Origin: Vitellaria paradoxa
Taxonomy: Eukaryota > Streptophyta > Magnoliopsida > Ericales > Sapotaceae
Direction: 5' to 3'
Assembly (NCBI GenBank): GCA_019916065.1
Contig: CM034233.1
Span: forward strand, 44,068,250-44,132,249
Length of the DNA: 64,000 nucleotides
Under the pieces are notes generated by a model. The model saw only the letters and a list, made by a program, of their open reading frames with translations. It made no database searches and was not told where the DNA came from. Shown here piece after piece: positions 12,901 to 24,900 of this stretch. A program made the translations under genes and the position numbers. Position 1 is the first letter of the stretch. Every line of letters begins with the position of its first letter.

Positions 12901-15900
12901 TTTGTCCTGTGCTTGCCGCTTTTTATTTAGCTATGAACAAAAAAGTGTGTTGTTTGTTTGTTCACATTCTGATTGGATATTACTGTTTGATGGAGTTATG
13001 GGGTCCATATTGGTTTGCGAATCTTGACATCGGTCACATTCACTTATAGCAACAGTACATTCTCTAAACATAGCATCCATATTGGCATCTTGGAGTTAGT
13101 GTCCATATTGGTTTGCGAATCTTGGCGCCGGTGACATTCACTTTTAGCGATAATACGTTCTCTAAACATAGTAGAAAAATCTGTCTTTTCTTAATTCTTA
13201 CCGATCCCCAAGTTCATGGAGGTTGTGTGCTGTTCAAGAATTATAGATTTTCATCAGTTATGTATTGGTGCATGATGTATGTGTTATACTACTTGATTGC
13301 TTCCATCTACTAGAAAACTTGAAAAAGAATTAGAAATTTTTTTTCCATGAACTAAAAATATTCCTGTACAACTCCTTCATTGTGATGTAGTTGTTTTGTT
13401 GTAAAATTTTTTATTTAAATCTCTTCTTTTCTTTTGAAATAGCAACCTATCACTGAGGTGCTCATTAGAAAAATTTTAGGGAACATCGTGAGGAAGATGT
13501 TACTATTTGTGTTTTCTTTTTATTTATAAATTATGTACTAAAGAAGAGGGGTGCAACATAGAATGCGGAATTTATATAAATATGTTATACATCTAAAAAG
13601 CACATATATGAATATGGGATAGGAGCACCATATGGATGCAGTCATGAGCTACAGTGATTCTGTAAAAATAAGGATGCAAATAATTTTCCTACTAAATAGA
13701 GTCGGTTATATAAATCATTTTTCTCCATTATACTTGGTTAAGAGTAATTTATTCTATCAAACCAAATTGAGCCAAGTCTTTCTTTATTATCTCTACCCAC
13801 ATTGGTTTTGGTCTATCGCCCCCTTTGCATCGCATTACCTATGAGTTGGATGCTGCTGCTCCTACTAATTGATGCATTGACCGTATTTGTTGCGTGACCA
13901 AATCACATTGGCTGATTTTTTTTAATCAAATTATCTTTAATTGGTGCTATCTCTATCATCTTACGAATTTGGTCATTCCTAATCCTCTCTTTTCTAGTTT
14001 TATCAAACACTAAGAAGCATGGACACCTACATGATGCACTATGACATACATGAATCACTTAGCAATTTAAAAAAATATACGACACGACATTGCGAAGACT
14101 TTGTTAATATATATATATATATATAGAAATATTGGTACTTTATTCAAATACAATAGAGATAATGCAATATGACACTAATTAAAATAAAAAATCATGTGGT
14201 TCCTAAGTTGAAAATCAATAGAGAAGCTACATAATGATTACATTCCATCCAAAATGATAATAACTAAAAGAGTGGGTCTATTTGTACTCCACCAATAGAT
14301 CATTGCACTCTACCCTACTTTTTTATTAAATAAAGTTACGCAACTATCCTCATCCTTTTAATAAGACATGTTGCATAATTTTAATCTCATAAATACCCTT
14401 TTATAAGAATGAAGATAATTGTGTAATTTTATTTCATAAAAAAGTAAAGTGGAGTGCAAGAATTTATTTGTGGAGTGTAAATAAACTCACCCTAACTAAA
14501 AAGAAGTCAGATAATTTATCCAATATGATAACTAAAAAATCATTTTTAACCAAACATTGTTTCCTGAATTTATAAACCAAAGTGTTTTTACGTTTCATCA
14601 AATCATCCAAATATAAAATAATAAATGAAGAGCTTTTTTCTTCTATTTTGTAATTTATTTTATTCACAAGTCAACCCCCTTAAAATCTTTCATGTTTTAT
14701 AAGAAAGATCATGACGTGTTCAAACAAAAAGAAATAATAAAAAAAATTGACATAGCAAAAGGCGAGCTGGACACCTGTCTAGAATGAGTCCACTGTGTCT
14801 CAAGTGAGTCCGACTTGGACGCAACACACTTGACAGTGAGTTCGTGCTTCCTAGACAATACATCTATCTTAGCATTGTTATCTTAGCTATATTTATTTTA
14901 TGTCTGGTAAAACTTTACTTTTAAACTTAAAGGTATATAGTGATGTCATAGAACACTTGATGCATTCCTTCACTTGATTTAAGCAACTTTACTTATACGC
15001 ATAACATCTCCATTGCTCTCTACCTCCGCTTGCAAAGTATTGAAATTGTTCACTATAAGTAGCTATTTGACCTTCAATGCTAACTATTTTTCAATTGTAT
15101 GTTGGTCATTACTAAATTTACATATCATAAATTCACTTTTAGTCTTTATTCTAAATTTTGTGGTTTGAATGCTTCACTCAACAATTCTAACTTTGCTTTA
15201 ATTCCATCTTTTGTTTTGCCTCCCCCACACCCCCCCCAAAAAAAAAAAAAAAAAAAACACCACCACCATACTATTTGTAATTGACAAAACCATGACACTT
15301 CTTGTATTTGTTAGTCTATTCCTCCCTAGGCAAAGCCAAAAGATAAGTGTTTAATGTGAAACCTCAACGAAGACTCGTAGTCATAGGAAATTCACTATTA
15401 TCCCTAGTAGTTGACCTCGAGGTCATTGCTCTAATGTACGTATCTTGTATTAAGTTAAAAATGCAACATAAAATATTATATATTTTTATTAGCTACATAT
15501 ATGAATGTTTTGTTATACAGGCTTAGGTACGAATGTCACAAAGATGTACATGTCCAAAGGTTAGTTTTGCCTTTGCTTGACTCAATGGAATTGGATATGG
15601 GGACTTGACTAAAATATGGCAGAAGAAACAATATTGTAAAACTATTATTTGCATTCCTATTTATTTATAATAGTGATCGCACACTTTGTGTGTTTGCAAT
15701 TTTATTGTGAGAATATGTTGTAATTGCATTAAAATTAAATCATATTTGGTACTTTGGATGCATTTATCTTTCAAATAGTATGATATAAGTTACAAAAAAA
15801 TAGAATTATTGTATTATTAGGGATGGCAATGGGTCGGATCAGTGCTAAGTGTTGCCCTTACCATCCTTGAACCCGTCAGGTAAAAAGGGGGGGGGGACTA

Positions 15901-18900
15901 AGCAGGTACCCAACGGGTATTTTTTAAACTGGCTACCATTCCCGAACCGGCGGGTAATCGGGTACTTGTAGTCTTGAACTATGGGTGGGTAATTGGGTTA
16001 TAAATTCGGGTATCTGATAGTTTGAGTGAGTAAGTAGGTAATTTGCGTGGGTAATTGGATAATACCTAAGGGGTACTCAATAATTGGGTAATTAGTGTGG
16101 GTAATCAGAGAATACTTGTCAGGTGCCCTATACTTGGAGTAATCTAGATGGGTTCGGGTAATATTCGTTGGGTACACTACGCATACCATCCCTGAACCCT
16201 ATGGGTATTCTATTTTTGTACCTGAATATGCCTCATTATCTGTTAGATTTAAAAATATTCCTCCCTACTAGAATGGGGCACTGCGGTTACCCATCTGGGT
16301 AGGGCAAAATTGCCATCCCTTTGTATTATGTTATAATAATTATTTAAAAAAAATTCAATGTTAAGCAAAAAGTTTGGGACACATGGCCTCATCTCAAAAA
16401 TCTGAGTCAGCCATAAATCAATAAAATGCGACCATTTTTATTAAACAAAATTGTTGCTTATCAACGAAATTTTATCTTTTTTTTCTTTTTTGGGTAACGG
16501 GGGAAATCACCCAGCGGTGTTACCCACTGAGCTACAAACTCTCGGGGGAACTTGCGCAGCAACCCATCGCCACGGTCCCCCACTTAAATCCTGGTCACTT
16601 CAGGTGAGAAAAAATTTGAAAGTGGGGTACTGTGGCGGTGGGTTGCTGCACTAGTTCCCCCGAGAGTTTGTAGCTCAGTGGGTAAAACTGCCGGGTGATT
16701 TCCCCCGTTGCCCAAAAAAAAAAAAAAAAAAAAAAAAAAAAGATAAAATTTTGTTGGTTACCAAAAAAGCTTTATCCTTGTTTAGTCTTCCTTTGCCACT
16801 CATCATACTCACATGGAGGCTGCCCATTATATTTGTCTAGTAGCAGCCAAGAGTTTTTCCGATTGTTGGAGTAAGTTTACAAAAATTCGAAAGTTGAGCA
16901 CAAGAAGAGAGAACAAGAAGAGAGACAGAATTGCGTCCGTGTCATGAGGTAGATCTGAAACAAAACCCAGGAGAATTTTTTCTCACTTGGAGCAGCCAGA
17001 ATTTAAGTGGGGGGCCGTGGCGGTGGGTTGCTGTGCTAGTTCCCCCGAGGGTGTGTCTTAGATGCGAAGATGGGAGTTGAATGTCACTAAACAACCCTCG
17101 GGAGGGCTTACCTTTGAAGGATTCTCCAAGTATGTAGAGAGAGTTTGAGAGGATTTGAAATTAGAGGAGAGGAAATAGGGTTTAAAGTGGCCGAACCAGC
17201 TGTTAAAAAAGTTGCAGGGTCCGGACCACCCGTGGACGGTCTGGACCACAGAATGGTCCTCTTCAAAGTCTCGGCCAATCATGCTTACTGTGGTCCGGAC
17301 TGTTTGGCTGGGGGTCCGGACTCCCATAACACAGTCATATCCATGTGGAAGTTGCATTCGAATGCAAATCTCGTAGTTGCACTCACATTGATGCGGGTTC
17401 TCCCCTGATGAATATTATATCCACAAGAACACTAATGCATCACCAGTAAAGCTTTGGCTTATAAGTGTAGACCTTGGGCTTGCTGAACCCTTGCTTACAT
17501 AGTTGGAAAAGGTGGGTTTGCTCTTGGGGTGGCCCTCAAGGAATAATTAGTGCCTACTGTGGATTGTACTTGAGACCTTGGCTCCTTCCATTTAGCTCTC
17601 CTCACTAGCCACTTAGCTGCTCCTATGTTTTAATTCCACATTTCAATTTACATATATCAATACATAAAAATAGAACGAGGTGAGAAAAATATTCTATGAC
17701 TTGAGCGTTTAGCTGCCTTATCATAGGCATGTCTCAATTCCAAGCCATAGTCGAGTAGAAAAATATGATGAAGTAAACTAAATAATTGGACAGGCCACGT
17801 GTGTCCAACACCTATTTCAGCATATCCAATGAGTATGCAAGTTCAGCTTGTGTTGGATATAGTTACAACACTCATTTTTTGAAGTATCCATGCTTCATAG
17901 TTATTTAACCAAGTTATATATTTAAAGGGAACATAAATCCTCTCAAAAAAGTATAGACAAAAGTGAAAATCCTACCTACCAAAAAAGTAGTGGGACAATG
18001 CTTGTACTTCCAAACTATGAACATATATTTTCTATGCCTTTGAACAATCTCCTATTTTTGTCCCTCCACAAACACAATAAGAGATAGTGGAATAGCCTCC
18101 CATTGATGAGGACATCAGTTTACAAATCTATTTCTTTTTATTATTATTATTTATTATTTGGACCCATTTGTTTTGGGCTTTATTAATAATGAGTTTATAT
18201 TATTAGTGGTTATTTGGACCTAGTTGTTTTTGGGCTATTTTAATATTATGTTTATTTTATTTTAGACCTTTGTATTAAGCCATGAAGTTTTCTATTTAAA
18301 CCCTAATTAGGGTTAACAGAACATTAGATTGAATGATATTTTGATTATTGTTTCTTCCCCTACAGCTGCTGCCTCCCTTCTCCTCCTCCTTCTTCATTGA
18401 TTCTTTCTTCCCCTCTACAATCTTACACTAACTTTGGTATCAGAGCAAAGGATCTCACAAACTTTCTGAAACCCCGATCATTGCTCTGGTAAAAAAAAAA
18501 AAGCAGTTGCTGTTGCTGCCACCATACGCACCCTAAAACCCTTCAAGTATGTTTTCGTGCGTTTCTACCAATATTTAATTTCGGTGAATCCCACTAGCGG
18601 CACCATCTACCTTCGGTGAACTCGTCGGCGACTCCGACGACTTTTTGGTGAACTCTGGCGAAGTTTAGAATATACCACTGGATCTGTCATGCAACGGCGA
18701 TTTGACCTGTTCTCCGGTGAAGATCTGGCAACTTTTTGGTCACTTTCGGCGACTTTTCTGGCAATCTCCAGTGAAGTTCAGAATACTCCAGACCCCCTCT
18801 CGGTTCATTCTTGGCAAATTCCAAGCAACAGGATAGTCGACTATATATTTTGATGTTTGAAAAGTGAGTACTTTATATAGTTTGGAGTAAAGGTTTGGAT

Positions 18901-21900
18901 TAAGGTACAATTTTCTCATTGTTAATTATGATAAATGCTTATATCATATAGCAGTGTGAATTGCATAAATTTGAACTTGAACCTTGCCTATTTGTTTCAT
19001 TTATTCTAGATCCTAGTTTCCTTTTGAATTTAGTTAATTGTTACCCATCTTAAAAAAAAAAAAGTACTCACCCATTGCTTGATTGATGTGCAACAAGATG
19101 GAGGGATTAATACTGAAGTAAGTCACAGGATTCAGGTTGGGTGGATCAAATGGAGGACTGCTTTGGGGATTTTGTGCGATCGAAAAGTCCCCTTCAAGGT
19201 GAAAGGAAAGTATTATAAGGTGGCGGTAAGACTAGTATTGCTATATGGATTAGAGTGTTGGGCAGTAAAGTATAATCATGTTCAGAAGATGGCAGTTGGG
19301 GAGATGAGAATGCTAAGATGGATGTGCGGGATTACAAGGAGAGATAGGATTAGGAACGAGGAGATTAGGGACAAAGTAGGAATATCACCGATTGAAGATA
19401 AAATGAGAGAGAATCGATTAAGATGGTTCGGTAATGCTAGAAGGCGTCCAACGGAGGCACTTGTTAGAAGGTGTGAAAGCATTGAGATTGCCAGGAGTAG
19501 GAGATGAAGAGGAAGACTCAAAAGAGAAGTTGGAAAGAAACTATTAAACATGACCTTGCCTACCTAGATCTAACGGAGGACATGGTCCTAAATAGATTTG
19601 ATTGGCGTCGTCAAATTTATATAGCCGATCCCACCTAGTGGGAAAAGCTTGGTTTGGTTTGGTTGCCCATCTTAAAAAAAAAAAAAAATTCTCACCCATT
19701 GCTTGCCTAAATTATTTGTTGAGTTTCATTTATTAAATTCGTCATTCCTATTTAAGCATATTAGGATTTTATATTTTTATTACTCTCTTTTTCAGTTTTC
19801 TTTAATATCAGTATTTAAAAAAAAAATTATTTCTGTCCTTTTACCATGAATTTTGAAAACCAATCATATTGGAGTAATAAAATAGGAGTTCATTCTATTC
19901 ATCAAACTTATGTCAAAGATCCTCATTTTAGTGGCACTGTCGATCCTCATGAGTTTCTTGATTGGGTAGATGATATTGAATACATTTTTAACTATCACGA
20001 CTTGTCTGATGACTAATGTATTCCTCGGCCCAAAACAAGATTGACCAATTATGCTAGAGAGGATTGGGAAACAGTTGAGTTATACCATAGACTTGTTACT
20101 CGATGGGTCTTGATGAAACAAATTTTAAGCGATTGATTTGTTCCTTAAAGTTTTATAAATAAGATATGGTCTTAGTTAATGCGTCTTAAACAGGAGGATT
20201 CTTCTGTTGATGACTATTTTGATCAATTTAAAATTCTTAGGAAGTGGTTTAACTTTTGAAACGAGCCTTGTGCCATCAGTAGATTTGTCTTTGGGCTAAT
20301 ACCTTGCATCCGTGAGATAGTTCAGCGATACACTCATAAGACATTACATGAAGCTTATTCCAAAGCTTTAGAGATTGAAAAATATTATAAATTTGAGTCT
20401 CATGAGTCTATGTCAGAGTCAAAGTGCCCTATACAAACCATTGAGTTATAACATCCATCTCCTAAACCTAGTGGCCCTATTGTTTCTGTTGACAATTGTG
20501 ATTCTCTTATTGATTCTCCTCTTTTGACATTTGATCATGACGAGTCATCAAATCCTCAAAATGTGTCTGAAGTGGTTGAATTGGTTCCACCATCATGTTA
20601 TCTTGATTTTGTTGGTTTATTTGAATACTATTGAATACACGTGCAAAGCACGGATCACTTAGCACTCCTCTCCCTTTTACGCTACATATATAACTGTCAC
20701 TTAAATCGATATGCTTTGTTATATAAATTGGAATTTCAAATTTCAAAATTTGAAAAAGATGGGTAGTAATAATGTGGCAAAGTTTTAGTGATAATTGGGA
20801 CAAATATTAAATCATAAGTTATTTAGTGTGTAAATAAATCAATTTTGAAATCAGAAGGCAAACCTATATGAAAGTGTAAAAATAACCTATAAAAATAAAA
20901 ACACGCTAAATTATATTTCTATTTGAATTTGTATTTTTTTGAAAATAAAAAAAATATAAACAGATTTAACAAACATTTTTTTTGTTGTCAGTTTACAAAA
21001 GTTTGAAAACATAAATTATATTTCTATTTGAATTTGTATTTTTTTGAAAATAAAAAAAATATAAACAGATTTAACAAACATTTTTTTGTTGTCAGTTTAC
21101 AAAAGTTTGAAAACATAAATAGAATTTTTATTTAAAAACATTAAAATCTAAATATGGAATAAAAAAATTTAATTAACTTTGTTAGATATATTATCATTAT
21201 CAAATTTTTTAAAAATAAGAATTTAAAAAATTTTATATATAAAAAGTATTAAAAAAAAAAAAATATAGGAAGGGTGAGGGATTATTGGTGCGTTTGACGC
21301 AATGATTTTTGCTGAAGATCTCTGAAATTATTTATTTGATTTAAAAACTATTTAATTTAATTTAATTATTTTGTAAAAATATAGATAATTGAAAATAATT
21401 CACTTTAATATGATGCAATAAAAATAGACAAAGTGTCAAAAATTGACAAAATGTTTGTAATAGAAAAAATAGAGTAAAAACACCTTTTTATTACGTTTTT
21501 TTTGTTTTAGTTTACATTTTTTTTAAAACAAAAAAAATATAAACAGATTTAACAAAATGTTTTTATTACCAATTTACAAAAATTTAAAAACATAAATAAA
21601 CATTTTAATTTAAATGTTAAATTTTAATAAAATTTTAAAGAACACTAAAATCTAAATATGTATTAAAAAATTAATTAACTTTTTTAGATATATTATCATT
21701 ATCAAATTTTTAAATATATTAATTTAAAAAAATTTATATATAAAAACTATGCAAAATAAATATATAGGAAAGGTGAGGGATTACGGGTGAATTTGGCGAA
21801 CTGATTTTTTCTGAAAATCTTTGAAATTATTTATTTAATTTAAAAACTCATTAATTTAATTTAATTATTTAGTAAAAATAAATTTAGATAATTAAAATAA

Positions 21901-24900
21901 TTTACTTTAATATGATGCAATAAAAATGAACAAAGTATTAAAATTGACAAAATGTTTGCAATAAAAAAAAGAGTAAAAACACTTTTTTTATTACATTTTC
22001 CCGTTTAAGTTTGCATTTTTTTTTGAAAACAAAAAAATATAAATAGATTTAACAAACTTTTTTCTGTTGTCAGTTTACAAAAATTTAAAAACGTAAATAG
22101 AAATTTTAATTTAAATGTTTAATTTTAATAAAATTTTAAAGAATATTAAAATCAAAATATGTAATAAAAAATTTAATTAACATTGTTAGATATATTATCA
22201 TTATCATATTTTTTGAAATATTAATTTAAAAAGTTATATATATAAAAATTATTCAAAAAAATATATAGGAAGGGTGAGGGATTATGGGTGCGTTTGCGCA
22301 TTGATTTTTGCTGAAAATCTCTGAAATTATTTATTTAATTTAAAAAACTCTTTAATTTAATTTAATTATTTAGTAAAAATAAATTTAGATAATTACAATA
22401 ATTCACTTTAATATGATGCAATAAAAATGAATAAAGTGTTAAAATTGACAAAATGTTTGTAATAGAAAAAATAGAGTAAAAGCACTTTTTTTTTACTTTT
22501 TTGTGTTAGTTTGCATTTTTTTGGAAACAAAAAAAATATAAACAGATTTAACAAATATTTTTCTGTTACCAGTTTATAGAAATTTAAAAATATGAATAAA
22601 AATTTTAATTTAAATGTTTAATTTTAATAAAATTTTAAAGAATATTAAAATCTAAATATGTAATCAAAAAATTTAATTAACTTTGTTAGATATGCTATTA
22701 TTATCAAAATTTTTAAAATATTAATTTAAAAAAAATGTTTCCAATAGAAAAATAGAGTAAAAACACTTTTTTTTGTCATTACGTTTCTGTGTTTAAGTTT
22801 ACATTTGTTTGAAAACAAAAATATATAAACAGATTTAAAAAATATTTTTCTGTTGCCAGTTTACAAAAATTTAAAACATAAATAGAAAATTTAATTTAAA
22901 TGTTTAATTTTAATAAAATTTTAAAGTATATTAAAATCTAAATATGTAATAAAAATTTAATTAACTTTGTTAGATATATTATCATTATCAAAATTTTTAA
23001 AATATTAAAAATGTTTTAAAATGAACAAAGTGTTAAAATTGACAAAATGTTTGCAATAGAAAAAATAGAGTAAAAACACTTTTTTTTATTATGTTTTTAT
23101 GTGTTAGTTTGCATTCTTTTGAAAAAAAAAAAATATAAACAGATTTAACAAAAAAAAAAAAATATATATATATATATATATAGAAAGGATGAGGGATTAT
23201 TATCAACTTTATATTCAATCAAACTTTTATATTTTTATTATATTTTTTTTAGCCAAATACTGTAAGATATATACATGTCACTCATTTGATTTCAAAAAAA
23301 ACCGGTGGCCCTAGGCAGCCACCACGGTGAGGCCTCTCTCTCTCTCTCTCTCTCTCTCTCAACAGAACCCCTTGGCAGGCAGCCTTTCTTTCTTTCCTTT
23401 TTTCTGTCTCTCTCTCCCATCTCACTCTTTCTCTCCCTCTCCCTTCTATCACTCTCTCTCTCCCCCTCCTAGCCTTTCTTCTTTCTCTCTCTCTTAGCTT
23501 GCCCTCTGCAGGTGACACGCACATAAATGTCCCATCAGGGATGTATCTTATTATATAGATATCATGAATAATGATCGTCAAGATTGCGTAAACTTTATCA
23601 TTGGTGATGATTACTTTTTTAGGGGATATTATTTAAGCATCTCAAGAGTTTTACTTAGTAATCTCATTAGTTGGGAGTTCTTTGAGTTTATGTTCAAGTT
23701 GTTCTTCCATGAGATCATTTAGTTGCATGAGTCCTCCTCACTTCTAGTGTATTACAGAGACATTCTTGCATATATTAAACAGTTTCTCTTACAAGTTGTG
23801 TGTGGCATCTCTTATCGCTATTCTATTGAGTTTCCAGCCACTTGTTCATCTTTGAGGGATTCTAATTTGACAAGTTCAGTTGCTTCATCCCTCGTCATTT
23901 TTTTTCAATCATATATTCCACATTTTTTTGATAATGCTGATATTAAATTGAAAATTGAGTTGAGCAATAATTATTATAAATTTTCAGCTTATGTTATTGA
24001 TGGGAATAAAAATTTTAACGGATGTAACTCAATAATGACTTGTGTATTGCCTGTTTACAACCTTATCCTCTTGCCAAAATTGGCATACCAAAGATATTGA
24101 ACCATTTTATATCCTTTGTGATCCTGTACCAAATGCAATTGGTTTTACATTGCCATATGGTATGAATTTTGTCGTAATTTGCCATGTAGAGAACTTATTA
24201 CCTTGTCGAGGCATCTTTGGGTTTCAAATATTATCTGCAGGTTATGGCGACATTTTCATACTAGTTCCAGTTCCCCACCTTTTCAGCGGTGCCCATCTGT
24301 GTTCGATGTTGAGGACCTCATGTTCCTCCAACTCTAAAGATATCTTGTCAAATGGAAAATGCGACCTGATAATAGTGCTAAGTTTTCAACTCGAGAGAGT
24401 CGAGTTCTTCTTAGTCCGGGAGAATTGATGAGGACATCAGTTTACAAATTTATTTCTTTTTATTATTATTATTATTATTTATTATTTGGACCCATTTGTT
24501 TTGGGCATTATTAATAATGAGTTTATATTACTAGCAGTTATTGGGACCTAGTTGTTTTTGGGCTATTTTAATATTAGGTTTATTTTATTTTAGACTTTTG
24601 TATTAAGCCCATGAGGTTTTCTATTTAAACCCTAATTAGGGTTAACGGAACATTAGATTGAATAATATTTTGATTATTGTTTCTTCCCCTACGGTTGCTG
24701 CCTCCCTTCTCCTCCTCCTTCTTCATTGATTCTTTCTTTCTCTCTACAATCCTACATCACCCATGCATTCCCATCTCCTCCTCCCAGACAACCACTAGTA
24801 TAACCGTACAAGAGGTAAGAAGATCGTTGATTGTCCTTGGCATTATCTGTTGCACTCCAAAAATCAACAATTATCATATAAAGAATAGTAAAAATCCTCC

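Larger units (their letters stand above)
20628..23559 (-). mobile_element. Helitron-like insertion, minus strand, 2.93 kb
   Basis: On the minus strand it starts TCTATATAATAAGATAC at 23559 and ends with hairpin CCGTGC-TTT-GCACG then TGTATTCAATAG at 20628. It sits between A (20627) and T (23560) with no duplication. Joining the flanks gives TTTGAATA+TATCATGAAT, which equals the uninterrupted TTTAAGGATATCATGAAT on the minus strand at about 40219-40237. The 3' end reads CAATAG rather than strict CTRR. No Rep/helicase coding; the interior is a tandem AT-rich array and CT repeats. Confidence 0.75.
18104..24759 (+). mobile_element. LTR retrotransposon (gag only, non-autonomous), 6.66 kb
   Basis: LTRs 18104-18430 and 24426-24759 share TGATGAGGACATCAG... 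to ...ACATCA/ACACTA. Perfect 5-bp duplications CCCAT flank it (18099-18103, 24760-24764). A primer-binding site TGGTATCAGAGC is at 18436-18447 and a purine tract CCGGGAGAA precedes the right LTR. Only decayed gag-like coding is left, with no pol. Nested: LINE fragment (about 19082-19664) and Helitron-like element (20628-23559). A minus-strand relative occupies 39.2-48.6 kb. Confidence 0.92.

Noticed and set aside
16650..16700. Possible tRNA gene (TAGCTCAGTGGGT)
   Set aside because: Only an A-box-like motif; no B box GGTTCGAATCC, no acceptor stem or anticodon arm. Kept as part of the foldback/SINE-like element.
20900..23185. CRISPR-like or centromeric satellite array
   Set aside because: Units are about 500 bp, AT-rich and diverged, in a plant intron; MITE-derived tandem array fits better, and there are no short regular repeats with unique spacers.
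23282..23581. Arg/Glu-rich minus-strand open frame
   Set aside because: Translation of a CT microsatellite.
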